From contig LR026961.1 in NCBI GenBank assembly GCA_900498135.1, positions 3,899,215 through 3,963,214 on the forward strand: a DNA stretch of 64,000 bases, written 5' to 3'. Both the position numbers and the translations under genes were made by a program. Below, piece by piece: positions 15,779 to 23,606 of the stretch (position 1 is the first letter of the stretch; every line of letters begins with the position of its first letter). Source of the DNA: an uncultured Desulfatiglans sp. (GTDB lineage: Bacteria; Desulfobacterota; DSM-4660; Desulfatiglandales; Desulfatiglandaceae). The notes below the pieces were generated by a model. That model ran no database searches and was not told the DNA's origin. It saw nothing but the letters and a program-made list of their open reading frames with translations.

Positions 15779-16496
15779 TATTTTTCAGGAATTGAAACGC
15801 CGCTTACTGCAAATAGATGCGGTCCACGGACTTTTGTCCGAATCCTTCAGGGTGACCGCCAGGCCTTTGTCCGTGGAAGAGGCCGTGGGCCATCCGGAGG
15901 AGCAGGATTTTCCTCTCCAAAAAGGAAAAGAATCCCTGATGCAGGCGGAATTCAAAGGCGCTCTCGGGCAGGCTTTCACCGATCAATACGGCGATTTTCA
16001 GGCAAGGCTCGAAGAGATCCTCGAGATGCCGCTCAACAACAATTTCAGGCGTGCGGTTTTCACCGCCTCGTTGAACGCCTTGATGCGCCATCTTTCCGCG
16101 GCCGAAAAAACCATCCATTGCCGGGATCAGGAGCCAAGGCGCTGCGCGGACGAACTCCTGCGCTTCTTCGAAACCGCCTACCCCGGCGCAAAGATTCTGC
16201 AGGTCGGTTTTCAGCCGAGGATGATCGAATCCCTCGGCAAACGCTTCCCCATGCGGGTCCTGGATCTCGACCCCGACAATATCGGGACTGTCCGTTTCGG
16301 TGTGCCGATCGAGGGCCCCGAAGCCCAGGCGGAAGCCAGGCAGTGGGCTGAGGTTCTGCTCGTAACCGGCACCACCCTCGTCAATGATACCATCGGCGGG
16401 TTTCTCGCTGAAAAGCCGGTCGTTTTTTACGGTACGACGATTGCCGGGGGGGCCGCGCTCATGGGATGGAGGCGCTTCTGCGCCGAGGGCCATTAG
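15771..16496 (+). CDS. DUF364-type putative heavy-metal chelation protein
   Basis: The 241-aa protein has a C-terminal Rossmann-like half resembling the DUF364 (putative heavy-metal chelation) domain: GAKILQVGFQPRMIESLG, RVLDLDPDNIG, LLVTGTTLVNDTIGGFL and VVFYGTTIAGGAALMGWRRF. The N-terminal half (residues 1-110) is helical, with a DQYGDFQARLEEIL segment. In other organisms such domains accompany metal or metallocofactor genes. Here it lies between a PadR regulator and sufCB. GGAGGA at 7-bp spacing supports the ATG at 15771. Function is not established. Confidence 0.72.
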   Translation: MDDIFQELKRRLLQIDAVHGLLSESFRVTARPLSVEEAVGHPEEQDFPLQKGKESLMQAEFKGALGQAFTDQYGDFQARLEEILEMPLNNNFRRAVFTASLNALMRHLSAAEKTIHCRDQEPRRCADELLRFFETAYPGAKILQVGFQPRMIESLGKRFPMRVLDLDPDNIGTVRFGVPIEGPEAQAEARQWAEVLLVTGTTLVNDTIGGFLAEKPVVFYGTTIAGGAALMGWRRFCAEGH

Positions 16497-16522
16497 CCTC
16501 TTGCCAAATAGGCTTTTCCCCT

Positions 16523-16540
16523 GTAGACTTCAAGGTCTAC
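16523..16540 (+). promoter_or_regulatory. Inverted repeat upstream of sufC
   Basis: GTAGAC-TTCAAG-GTCTAC is a perfect 6-bp dyad with a 6-base centre, 56 bp before the sufC start codon. It could be an operator or a small RNA hairpin. There is no T-run, so it is not a terminator. Confidence 0.35.
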
Positions 16541-16595
16541 TCTTTATTGCGTTTTCCTGGACACTCCCCCAAGAAAAATCAAGGAGGTTCGACTC

Positions 16596-17375
16596 ATGCT
16601 GCACATCGAGGATCTGCAGGTGGAGCTTGCCGGAAAGTTGATTCTCAAACACATCGACCTGGATATACAACCCGGTGAAACCCACATCCTTTTCGGCCCG
16701 AATGGTTCCGGTAAGACGTCGCTGCTCATGACGATCATGGGTTATCCTCAGTATCGGGTGGTGCACGGAAAGATCTTCTTCAAGGGCGAAGACATCACCC
16801 ATTTGCCGATCAACGAAAGGGCCGCGCTCGGCATCGGGATGTCCTACCAGCGCCCGCCCACCATCCATGGTCTCAAGACCCGCCAGATGGTGGAGATCTG
16901 CGCCCGGAGCCGGGCAGGCTTGACTGTGGAGGGGCTTGCGGCCCATCTCGCCTTCACCGATTTTCTCGAGCGCGATGTCAACGCGGGCTTTTCCGGCGGC
17001 GAGATCAAGCGTTCCGAACTCCTCCAGCTTCTGGCGCAGGACCCGGACCTGATGCTGTTCGACGAACCTGAATCGGGCGTCGACCTGGAAAACATCGCCC
17101 TGGTTGGAAAAACCATCGCGACGTTGCTCCAAAAGGACGAAGAGTCCCTCGCCAATGCGCACAAATCCAAGATGCAGCGGAAGATGGAACGGACGAAGAT
17201 GGGGCTGATCATCACCCACACCGGCTATATCCTCGATTATGTAAGCGCCGACAAGGGGCAGGTCCTTTTCGACGGGATGCTCAGCTGCGTCAGCAACCCC
17301 CGTGAAATTCTCAATTGCGTCGGCAAAACAGGCTACGAGGAGTGTGTCAGATGCATCATGCAGCAGAAGAACTGA
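16596..17375 (+). CDS. sufC: Fe-S assembly ATPase SufC
   Basis: The 259-aa ABC-type ATPase of the SUF/SMS system has Walker A GPNGSGKTS, Q-loop SYQRPPT, signature FSGGEIKRSELLQLL, Walker B LMLFDEPESGVD and the switch histidine in LIITHTGYI. An insertion between Walker B and the switch region (about residues 175-205, charged) and a C-terminal cysteine pair (ECVRCIM) are notable. With SufB it forms the cytosolic scaffold complex that builds Fe-S clusters. GGAGG lies 8 bp before the start. The next gene begins 25 bp before the stop of this one. Confidence 0.93.
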   Translation: MLHIEDLQVELAGKLILKHIDLDIQPGETHILFGPNGSGKTSLLMTIMGYPQYRVVHGKIFFKGEDITHLPINERAALGIGMSYQRPPTIHGLKTRQMVEICARSRAGLTVEGLAAHLAFTDFLERDVNAGFSGGEIKRSELLQLLAQDPDLMLFDEPESGVDLENIALVGKTIATLLQKDEESLANAHKSKMQRKMERTKMGLIITHTGYILDYVSADKGQVLFDGMLSCVSNPREILNCVGKTGYEECVRCIMQQKN

Positions 17376-18580
17376 AGGAGAAGGCCTCCAAGGCCAAGGA
17401 AAAACGGGCCCTTCTGGGGCCGGATATCGATCTCGCCCAATTTGTGACGGCGGCGGAACCCGGTGGGAGGCTTGGGCCGGACGGGCTCTTATCGCTCCCC
17501 GAAAACGAACGGCGCACGCTTGTCATGGCGGGCCTCGACCCGGAAGAAGGCAGCCGGGGAGGAACCTTCTTTCAAAAGGACGCATCCGTTCTTCACTGCC
17601 GCAGCAAGCAACCCGGGATCGAGGTCATGCCTATTACGGAGGCCCTCGAAAAACACGCCTGGATCGAAGAGTATTACTGGAAACTCGTCTCCGTCGATGC
17701 CGACAAGTACACCGCGGCGGCCGAAATCGGCCTTCACAACGGGTACGTCATCCGTGCGCTGCCGGGCGTCAAGTCCATCTATCCCATCCAGGCCTGCTTG
17801 TACATCGGCAAGGAAGGCCTGCAGCAGAACGTGCACAACATCATCATCGCGGAAGAGGATTCCGAGCTTCACATCATCACCGGTTGTGCGACCTCTCCGC
17901 ACCTCAAGCGCGGGGCGCACGTCGGGATATCCGAGTTTTTCATCAAAAAGAACGCGAAGCTCAGCTTCACCATGATCCACAACTGGGCTGAGGATATGGT
18001 GGTGCGCCCACGCTCGGCGGCCCGGGTGGAGGCCGGCGGCCTTTTCCTGAACAACTACATCTGTATGAAGCCCGTAAAATCGCTGCAGATGTATCCGGTC
18101 ACCCATCTGGAGGGTGAAGACGCGGTAGCGAGGTTTTACAGCATCATCGTTGGAAGCCCCGGCTCGGAATATGACCTCGGCGGCCGTGTGTTCCTCAAAC
18201 ACCCGGGAAACCGGGCCGAGATCATCGCCCGCACGATCAGCAACGGCGCAAAGATCATCGCGCGGGGTCATCTGATCGGGGAGGTCCCCGATATCAAGGC
18301 CCATCTGGAATGCCGGGGGCTCATTCTCAAAGGCGGCGTCATTCACGCGGTGCCCGAACTGGAAGGTCATGCGGACGGCGTCGAGATGTCCCATGAGGCG
18401 GCGGTCGGGAAGATCGCCCAGGAAGAGATCAGCTATCTCATGTCGCGCGGACTGAGTGAAGACGAAGCGACCTCGACGATCGTCAGGGGATTTTTGAGCG
18501 TCGACATTCCGGGGCTGCCGGCGGAGCTAAAGGCCGAAATCGACCGCGCCATCGAGGAAAGCGACAAAGACATGATGTAG
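17351..18580 (+). CDS. sufB: Fe-S assembly scaffold SufB/SufD family
   Basis: The 409-aa SufB/D family protein consists mostly of right-handed beta helix (residues 150-340), with the C-terminal HADGVEMSHEAAVGKIAQEE motif typical of the family and the helical tail RGLSEDEATSTIVRGFL. Only one SufB/D-type gene follows sufC, giving the minimal two-gene arrangement of archaea and anaerobic bacteria (SmsCB). No sufD, sufS or sufE is nearby. The start at 17351 avoids a large overlap with sufC and gives MHHAAEELKEKAS; an upstream ATG at 17315 is also in frame. Confidence 0.9.
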   Translation: MHHAAEELKEKASKAKEKRALLGPDIDLAQFVTAAEPGGRLGPDGLLSLPENERRTLVMAGLDPEEGSRGGTFFQKDASVLHCRSKQPGIEVMPITEALEKHAWIEEYYWKLVSVDADKYTAAAEIGLHNGYVIRALPGVKSIYPIQACLYIGKEGLQQNVHNIIIAEEDSELHIITGCATSPHLKRGAHVGISEFFIKKNAKLSFTMIHNWAEDMVVRPRSAARVEAGGLFLNNYICMKPVKSLQMYPVTHLEGEDAVARFYSIIVGSPGSEYDLGGRVFLKHPGNRAEIIARTISNGAKIIARGHLIGEVPDIKAHLECRGLILKGGVIHAVPELEGHADGVEMSHEAAVGKIAQEEISYLMSRGLSEDEATSTIVRGFLSVDIPGLPAELKAEIDRAIEESDKDMM

Positions 18581-18603
18581 GAAAGGAAGCGGTCCGCGTC
18601 CGG

Positions 18604-19245
18604 CTAAAGGATTCCGATCAGCCGGAAGAAACCGTCGCCCGCGAAAAGATGCGCCAGATGGAACATCGGCTTAAGCAGGATGAAGCTGATGATCCCCGTG
18701 TGGGCGAAGTTGTCGAGGAGGATGATCCCGATCAGCAGCAGCGGACCGTACCGCCGCAGGCTTTGATAACCTATGGCTGCGCGGCGCGGCAGCAGGTTCT
18801 CGAGAATGTGCGATCCGTCGAGCGGCGGTATGGGGATCAGGTTGAAAAGACCTAGCCCGATATTCATCAGAAGCAGGTAGAGCAGCACCTGCCGGTAGAG
18901 GTCCCAGGGCATGAGCGTATAGCGCACCAGCAGGCCCGCTGCGAGCGCCGCACACAGATTGGCCAGCGGGCCCGCAACAGACACATAGATGGTTGCACGC
19001 CGGTAGTCTTTGAAGTAGCGTGGATCGATGGGCACGGGCCGGGCCCACCCAAAATTGAAGAGAAAGAGGCAGATCGCCCCGAAAGGGTCGATATGGCGTA
19101 TAGGGTTCATGGTAAGACGGCCCGCACGCAGGGCCGTCGGATCCCCCATGGCGAGCGCTACGCGCCCGTGCGCGTACTCGTGGATGGTCAAGGCGAAAAG
19201 CAGAACGGGGATCTTGATGATCAGGGTCGTGATGTCGAAAGACAT
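18604..19245 (-). CDS. Site-2 protease family (M50) membrane metalloprotease
   Basis: The 213-aa small M50/site-2 protease has the zinc motif HEYAH at residues 22-26 inside the first transmembrane helix and the second motif NLIPIPPLDGSHIL with the aspartate ligand. About five to six transmembrane helices are expected. Such stand-alone bacterial S2P homologues cleave within membranes, but substrates are mostly unknown. It converges on sufB, with 23 bp between stops. No partner anti-sigma factor or other likely substrate gene is adjacent. Confidence 0.88.
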   Translation of the reverse strand: MSFDITTLIIKIPVLLFALTIHEYAHGRVALAMGDPTALRAGRLTMNPIRHIDPFGAICLFLFNFGWARPVPIDPRYFKDYRRATIYVSVAGPLANLCAALAAGLLVRYTLMPWDLYRQVLLYLLLMNIGLGLFNLIPIPPLDGSHILENLLPRRAAIGYQSLRRYGPLLLIGIILLDNFAHTGIISFILLKPMFHLAHLFAGDGFFRLIGIL

Positions 19246-19451
19246 GAAGCGGCCTCAAACGAAAAAATGAATAAACGGCCCTTTGCCGCCGCCGGGCCTT
19301 GTGGCGGGTTTTCACCGGGTCCCCAGCGCCCGCAGGATGACTGAGCGCTTCAGGGATCCGCGACTGAACTGCAAAATCTAGCACCTTTGCACCCGCCGTG
19401 CAACCCGCAAACTGCCGGGCGGCGTCAGGGACCTTGAAAGGAGGGGAACCT

Positions 19452-20312
19452 ATGCCTATCCGCACCGCTGATTTCGCAGGCACATGGTACCCGGGAACCG
19501 AGCGGGAGTGCCTTGCCGCCATTCGAAGCTTCACGGACCCTGCCCTCTCTTGCCCAGCCGGGGCGCAAAGGGTGGTCGGGGGGATTGTCCCTCATGCGGG
19601 TTGGGCCTTTTCGGGGAAGATCGCCTGCAATGTCATCCGGTGTCTTTCACAGAACGGTGAAAAGGCCGATACCGTCCTGATCTTCGGACACCACATGCAC
19701 GCCCGAAGCCCGAACCTCATCATGAGAGAAGGTTTCTGGGAAACGCCCTTCGGTGAACTGGAAATCGATTCGGAGATCACCGACCTGCTGATCCAGGAGT
19801 TCGATTTCGAGGTGGAAACAGCGACGCGCCACGTCCAGGACAACACCATTGAATTGCAGCTGCCTTTCGTGCGCCATTTTCTCCCGGGTGCCCGCATCGT
19901 CCCGATCGGTTCGCCTCCCCGGGAAGACGCCCTGGCCATCGCGGGCCGCGCAGCAGAACACTGTCTTCGCCTCGGCAGGAAGGCGAAGGTCATCGGATCG
20001 ACGGATCTGACCCACTATGGGCCGAGCTATGGGTTCTTGCCCAAAGGCGATGGGACCCAGGCCCTCCAATGGGTGAAAACGGTTCAGGATCGTGCCGTCA
20101 TAGAACAGATGCTCCGGATGGACTCACGAGAAGTGATACGGGAAGCGCTTCAGAGCCAAAACGCATGCTGTTCCGGGGCGGCGGCCGCCGCCATCGCGGC
20201 CTCCGAAGCCCTCGGCGCCGCCCATGCGAACGAGATCGCTTACATGACCAGCTACGACGTGCGCCCCGACAGGAATTTCGTCGGATATGTGGGCATCGTC
20301 TACTACACCTGA
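19452..20312 (+). CDS. amrB: AmmeMemoRadiSam system protein B (Memo family)
   Basis: The 286-aa Memo-family protein begins MPIRTADFAGTWYPGT, with histidines in VPHAGWAFSGK and IFGHHMHARSP, plus QLPFVRHFL, GSTDLTHYGPSYGF and the SGAAAAAIAA end region. Memo has the fold of extradiol dioxygenases and LigB and binds iron or copper. In prokaryotes it is linked with AMMECR1 and a radical SAM enzyme, though neither is adjacent here. AAGGAGG precedes the start at 19452. The stop TGA straddles the start of repeat copy e, so the last residues may come from element insertion. Confidence 0.9.
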   Translation: MPIRTADFAGTWYPGTERECLAAIRSFTDPALSCPAGAQRVVGGIVPHAGWAFSGKIACNVIRCLSQNGEKADTVLIFGHHMHARSPNLIMREGFWETPFGELEIDSEITDLLIQEFDFEVETATRHVQDNTIELQLPFVRHFLPGARIVPIGSPPREDALAIAGRAAEHCLRLGRKAKVIGSTDLTHYGPSYGFLPKGDGTQALQWVKTVQDRAVIEQMLRMDSREVIREALQSQNACCSGAAAAAIAASEALGAAHANEIAYMTSYDVRPDRNFVGYVGIVYYT

Positions 20313-20540
20313 TTTCCATCCGGAAATGGTCTTTTTGGCCCATCTCGGCGTCAATCTGCAAGTTTGCTTGTGCGGCGATCTGCAGGTCTAAACCGTGCGA
20401 AGCCTTGATTTCCTTGATGTTGCAAAAAGCGGAACCCACCCCGAAGAGGCGAGACGGAGCATGCGCAGGGTGTGAGGAAAAAACCCCCCGCCTTTCCGGA
20501 TGAGAACCGGCTTGTAGCGGCAAATGGCCTTTTTGCCGGT
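20311..20540 (-). repeat. Palindromic element, copy e (long form, decayed)
   Basis: Inverted orientation. The right arm TTTCCATCCGGAAATGGTC and core are clear, but the central palindrome has lost one side. The left arm contains the extra module of the long form (a GCATGCGCAGGGTGTG-type hairpin and CACCCCGAAGAGG), then TTTCCGGATGAGAACCGG. It directly abuts the Memo stop codon. 20541-20673 holds no other feature I can support. Confidence 0.75.
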
Positions 20541-20673
20541 TTGAACGCCCGCAACGGCTCCAACTGCCGGCACCCCGGGGAGGCGGAGAACAGGCACCGA
20601 TTCGGGCGCAGCCCTTTAGAAAATTGTATGACAGGAGGTTTATGGAGATTTGATTTTTTCTAAGGGACTTGAT

Positions 20674-21582
20674 ATGATTCGGGCGACATTGGGCCGAAGG
20701 GACGTCAGGGCGAAGGCGCCGATCGCGGCGGAGAGACAATCGCCTACGGGGAACGATGCAATGAAAAACGAGACTGAGCAGAAAACCTCGGATAACCGGC
20801 AACGTATCAAGATTGATCTGCTGGTGCATGATTTGAAGGTACCGTTGGCTGTTATCGAGGCGGGCATAAGCTCTTTGCTGACCCGTCCTGAAAAGTACGG
20901 GCCCGTGACGGAAAAGCAGCAGAAGGTGCTGGCCCGGGTTCTCAGAAACACCAAAATCACACAGGCCTTGGTCAACGATACCTTGGAGCTGGGTCGGTCG
21001 AGGGAGGGGTTGATGAACTATGCCACTATGCCCCTCTCGGAACTGCTCGAACAGGCGATCGGCGAGATCTTCGATCTGGTCGATTCCGATATGGCGGATT
21101 CCATCAAGAGCTGCGCCTCTCTTGAGGTGCTGAAGCGCACCTTAGAAGAAAAAGGGCTTCATCTGAAGCTCGATGATGCCCTTTGGTGTCGTGAGGTTTG
21201 TCTCGACGGAAGCAAAACGACGCAAATCCTCCGGAACCTCCTGACCAACGCCCTGAAGTACCGGAAAAACCTCGTAGAGTTGTCTGTAAATCTCGAGAAA
21301 GAAGGAGACGCCATCCAATTCACAGTCAAAGACGATGGAGAAGGCATACCTGCCGTCTACCACAAAAAAATCTTCGACTGCTACTTCCAGATGGATGCAA
21401 CGGATGTCTGCAGCGTCCGGGGTCACGGACTCGGACTCGCTGGAGTCATGGTGCTGATCGAAGATATGGGTGGGCGCCTGTGGCTTGAAAGCGACGAGGG
21501 GAAAGGCGCGACCTTCCGCGTGAGACTCCCTCTCAAAACCGAAGGGAAGGAGTCTCCACCGCCCGCGCCGACTGCTACATGA
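20674..21582 (+). CDS. Sensor histidine kinase without membrane segments
   Basis: The 302-aa soluble histidine kinase has an H-box at LLVHDLKVPLAVIEAG (phospho-accepting His in VHDLK), a dimerisation helix, then the ATPase domain: N-box ILRNLLTNALKYRK, G1 DDGEGIPAVYHKKIF, G2 RGHGLGLAGVMVLIE. There is no input domain beyond about 50 N-terminal residues and no transmembrane segment, so it may sense through a partner. The start at 20674 follows AAGGGA; ATG 20761, behind GGGGAA, is a shorter alternative. Its 3' end overlaps that of the convergent response-regulator gene by 8 bp. Confidence 0.88.
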   Translation: MIRATLGRRDVRAKAPIAAERQSPTGNDAMKNETEQKTSDNRQRIKIDLLVHDLKVPLAVIEAGISSLLTRPEKYGPVTEKQQKVLARVLRNTKITQALVNDTLELGRSREGLMNYATMPLSELLEQAIGEIFDLVDSDMADSIKSCASLEVLKRTLEEKGLHLKLDDALWCREVCLDGSKTTQILRNLLTNALKYRKNLVELSVNLEKEGDAIQFTVKDDGEGIPAVYHKKIFDCYFQMDATDVCSVRGHGLGLAGVMVLIEDMGGRLWLESDEGKGATFRVRLPLKTEGKESPPPAPTAT

Positions 21583-22093
21583 TGTCTTCCAGTTCCTTCT
21601 TCGAGACGCGATAGGTCTCGTCGAATTCGTCCCAGAAATCCCTGTGTTTATCACGCCAGTGCGGACCGAACTTCTTGTCGAAAAAGGGTTTGAGCCTGGT
21701 GAACCAGGTGCCCTCCCGAATTTCACCGCTTTCAGCCGCCTGTAACATCTCCGCCAGATAATGAGGCACATCGGACAGCTTGTCCTTTGGGATATAGGAC
21801 CGCGCACCTTTCTTGATCGACTTGACGAGATTATCCGGATTCAGGGCATGAGCGGTCAGCATCAGCGTCGGGATGCCCTTCTTTCGGGTCAGATCGAGCA
21901 GGTCGTAGCCCCTGACCCCCATGATATCCAGGATGGCTGCATCGTAACTCTCTTTCACAATGAACTTCTCGGCAGTCTCGTAGTTGGGCGCCGTGTCGAT
22001 GAGGCACATATCCAGAATTTCCTCCAAGGTTTCAAGGATATCAGGCTCATCGTCAACGATCAGGATCCTCTTCCCTTTCAAGGTCTCTCTCAT
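21575..22093 (-). CDS. Response regulator with uncharacterised C-terminal region
   Basis: The 172-aa protein has an N-terminal receiver domain: acidic pocket VDDEPD, phospho-Asp in AAILDIMGVRGYD, the Thr switch in LMLTAHA and the Lys in YIPKDKL. The C-terminal 55 residues (FTRLKPFFDKKFGPHWRDKH and on) form a charged helical tail without a recognisable DNA-binding domain, so output is probably protein-protein interaction. Convergent overlap with the histidine-kinase gene suggests a pair. GGAGG precedes ATG 22093. Confidence 0.88.
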   Translation of the reverse strand: MRETLKGKRILIVDDEPDILETLEEILDMCLIDTAPNYETAEKFIVKESYDAAILDIMGVRGYDLLDLTRKKGIPTLMLTAHALNPDNLVKSIKKGARSYIPKDKLSDVPHYLAEMLQAAESGEIREGTWFTRLKPFFDKKFGPHWRDKHRDFWDEFDETYRVSKKELEDIM

Positions 22094-22142
22094 GTCCTGC
22101 CTCCGTGCTGGCCTCGCTGTTGGCAACAATACACTCTTATGA

Positions 22143-22171
22143 ATCTTAACCTGCTAAGCATTGCTCGTCAA
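22143..22171 (-). promoter_or_regulatory. Sigma70 promoter of the response-regulator gene
   Basis: Minus strand: -35 TTGACG (22166-22171), 17-bp spacer, -10 TAAGAT (22143-22148), about 50 bp before the start codon. Confidence 0.65.
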
Positions 22172-22218
22172 TTTTTTTTCTAAAATTGGGCTAGAGTTAA
22201 TCATTGAAGACTTTTTTA

Positions 22219-22392
22219 GTTTCCATCCGGACACGATTTTGCCGCAGAATCGACTTCTATACGAAGATAAGCAGTTTTATCTAAAATTAAGGAAATCAAG
22301 CGCTTGCGCTCAGGCGACCTGCAGGTCGCCGCATCGGCAAACGGGCGGATTGACGCCCAGATCAGGGAAAAGGGCCTTTCCGGACGATAAGT
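22219..22392 (+). repeat. Palindromic element, copy f (full length, diverged)
   Basis: 174 bp, starting GTTTCCATCCGG and ending CTTTCCGGACGATAA. The core keeps GGCGACCTGCAGGTCGCC but the flanking arms are diverged (GCGCTTGCGCTCA; CATCGGCAAACGGGCGG). Between this copy and copy g (22393-22649) is a weak 44-codon frame at 22407; I see no convincing gene. Confidence 0.82.
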
Positions 22393-22649
22393 GTTAGGAG
22401 CGACCTATGCCCGCCGACATCCACTCTCGCGATCGAACAGGCAAATCCGAAGAACACCCCCTGAACTTCTTGACAATATCCCTTGCCCTCTTTACCCTTA
22501 ACAATAGTGAACATCCGTTGGTGTTCCCTTACAGCCGATAGTCTTGATGCCCAGGCAATGCATCTATAGACTTCGCGGTGCGCCGCGTGGAGTTGACTCG
22601 TGATGGCTCAAACCAGAAGCCATCGCACCTGAATTTTTATCCAGACCAA

Positions 22650-22790
22650 TCCCACCGCTTCGTAGCGGATCCCGGTTTGGGCGATATCAAGGAAATCAAG
22701 CGTTTGCGCGGAGGCGACCTGCAGGTCGCCGCACAAGCGAACGTGCAGATTGACGCCGAGATGGGTCAAAAAGACCATTTCCCCGTAGAA
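22650..22790 (+). repeat. Palindromic element, copy g (long-form left module, tandem with h)
   Basis: This copy has the long-form module CCCACCGCTTCGTAGCGGATC before the core, then an intact core. The right arm is cut at CATTTCCCCGTAGAAA, which merges into the left arm of copy h. The pair therefore looks like a recombinant tandem dimer. Confidence 0.82.
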
Positions 22791-22935
22791 ACTCGTTTCC
22801 AATCCGGAAATGAGGATTTTTGGCCCATATCAAGGAAATCAAGCGTTTGCGCGGAGGCGACCTGCAGGTCGCCGCACAAGCAAACGTGCAGATTGACGCC
22901 GAGATGGGCCAAAAAGACCATTTCCGGATGGAAAC
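22791..22935 (+). repeat. Palindromic element, copy h (tandem with g)
   Basis: Nearly perfect inner unit, from GTTTCCAATCCGGAAATGAGG to CATTTCCGGATGGAAAC, with inner arms TTGGCCCAT and ATGGGCCAA: compensatory changes on both sides keep the pairing. It ends 35 bp before the start codon of the small gene at 22971. Confidence 0.88.
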
Positions 22936-22970
22936 TATTTTAGAATTGAAGCCACCCAAGGAGAACGCCG

Positions 22971-23171
22971 ATGGATGATTTCGACAAGGCCCGGATCAGG
23001 ATGGAACACTGGATCCATCATAATGAACACCACCAGGAAGAATACGAACTGTTTGCGGATCAGCTTGAAGATGCGGGCAAGAAAGAAACCGCCCGTCACA
23101 TCCGCGAAATGATAGAGTACACTGTCAAAACGAACGAGGCGCTCCGCAAGGCGCTCGCGTCTCTCGCTTAA
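22971..23171 (+). CDS. Small His-rich helical protein upstream of cooT
   Basis: The 66-aa soluble, helical protein starts MDDFDKARIRMEHWIHHNEH and continues with a Glu/Lys-rich amphipathic region. The four histidines within residues 13-21 could bind a metal. It lies 24 bp before a CooT-family nickel-protein gene and has a good site (AAGGAGAA) before its ATG, so a role in nickel handling with CooT is plausible but inferred from context alone. I do not recognise a named family with certainty. Confidence 0.75.
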   Translation: MDDFDKARIRMEHWIHHNEHHQEEYELFADQLEDAGKKETARHIREMIEYTVKTNEALRKALASLA

Positions 23172-23195
23172 GGCTTTGAAACAAGGATAAAAACA

Positions 23196-23384
23196 ATGTG
23201 TGAAGCTCATGCCTTTGTCTTAAAGGGCGGGCAGGAAGAAAAACTGCTCGAAAATGTCGATCTGCTCGAGGTCGAAGGAGACAACATCCGCCTAGTCAAC
23301 ATATTCGGAGAACAGAAAAAGCTTAAGGGCGTTTTTCGTTCTTACGACAACACCCAGCGGAAGATCTTGATCGAACCCTCCTGA
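23196..23384 (+). CDS. cooT: CooT-family nickel-binding protein
   Basis: The 62-aa protein begins MCEAHAFVLKGGQEEKLLEN. The Cys at position 2 is the nickel ligand in characterised CooT homodimers, which deliver or store nickel for carbon monoxide dehydrogenase. The rest is a small beta-barrel-like domain (VDLLEVEGDNIRLVNIFGE) of normal length. No CODH gene lies in the window, so its nickel client is elsewhere. It is the second gene of a two-gene unit. Confidence 0.85.
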   Translation: MCEAHAFVLKGGQEEKLLENVDLLEVEGDNIRLVNIFGEQKKLKGVFRSYDNTQRKILIEPS

Positions 23385-23606
23385 CTTTGTCCCCGGCCGA
23401 AAAAGCGGACTGCGGCTACTATGCTTTGAATCGCGCAGGGCCGGGCCTAGCTTTGACATTTGTCCCGGGGACAGCCAAACGCAGAGATCCCCCTTCGAAA
23501 TGCTTCGTGCAAACACGGACCCGCACAAGACCGAACAGGGTGTCGATGCATAGGACGCAGGTTTGGCGGGTTTGGCTTTCGCGGAGAACTGAGGAGCAGA
23601 TTCTTT

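Noticed and set aside
22578-22943. Short frames containing KSSVCAEATCRSPHKQT or similar, repeated at many places
   Set aside because: They are translations of the palindromic repeat in various frames. Start and stop positions vary and no frame is conserved between copies, so this is not a protein family.
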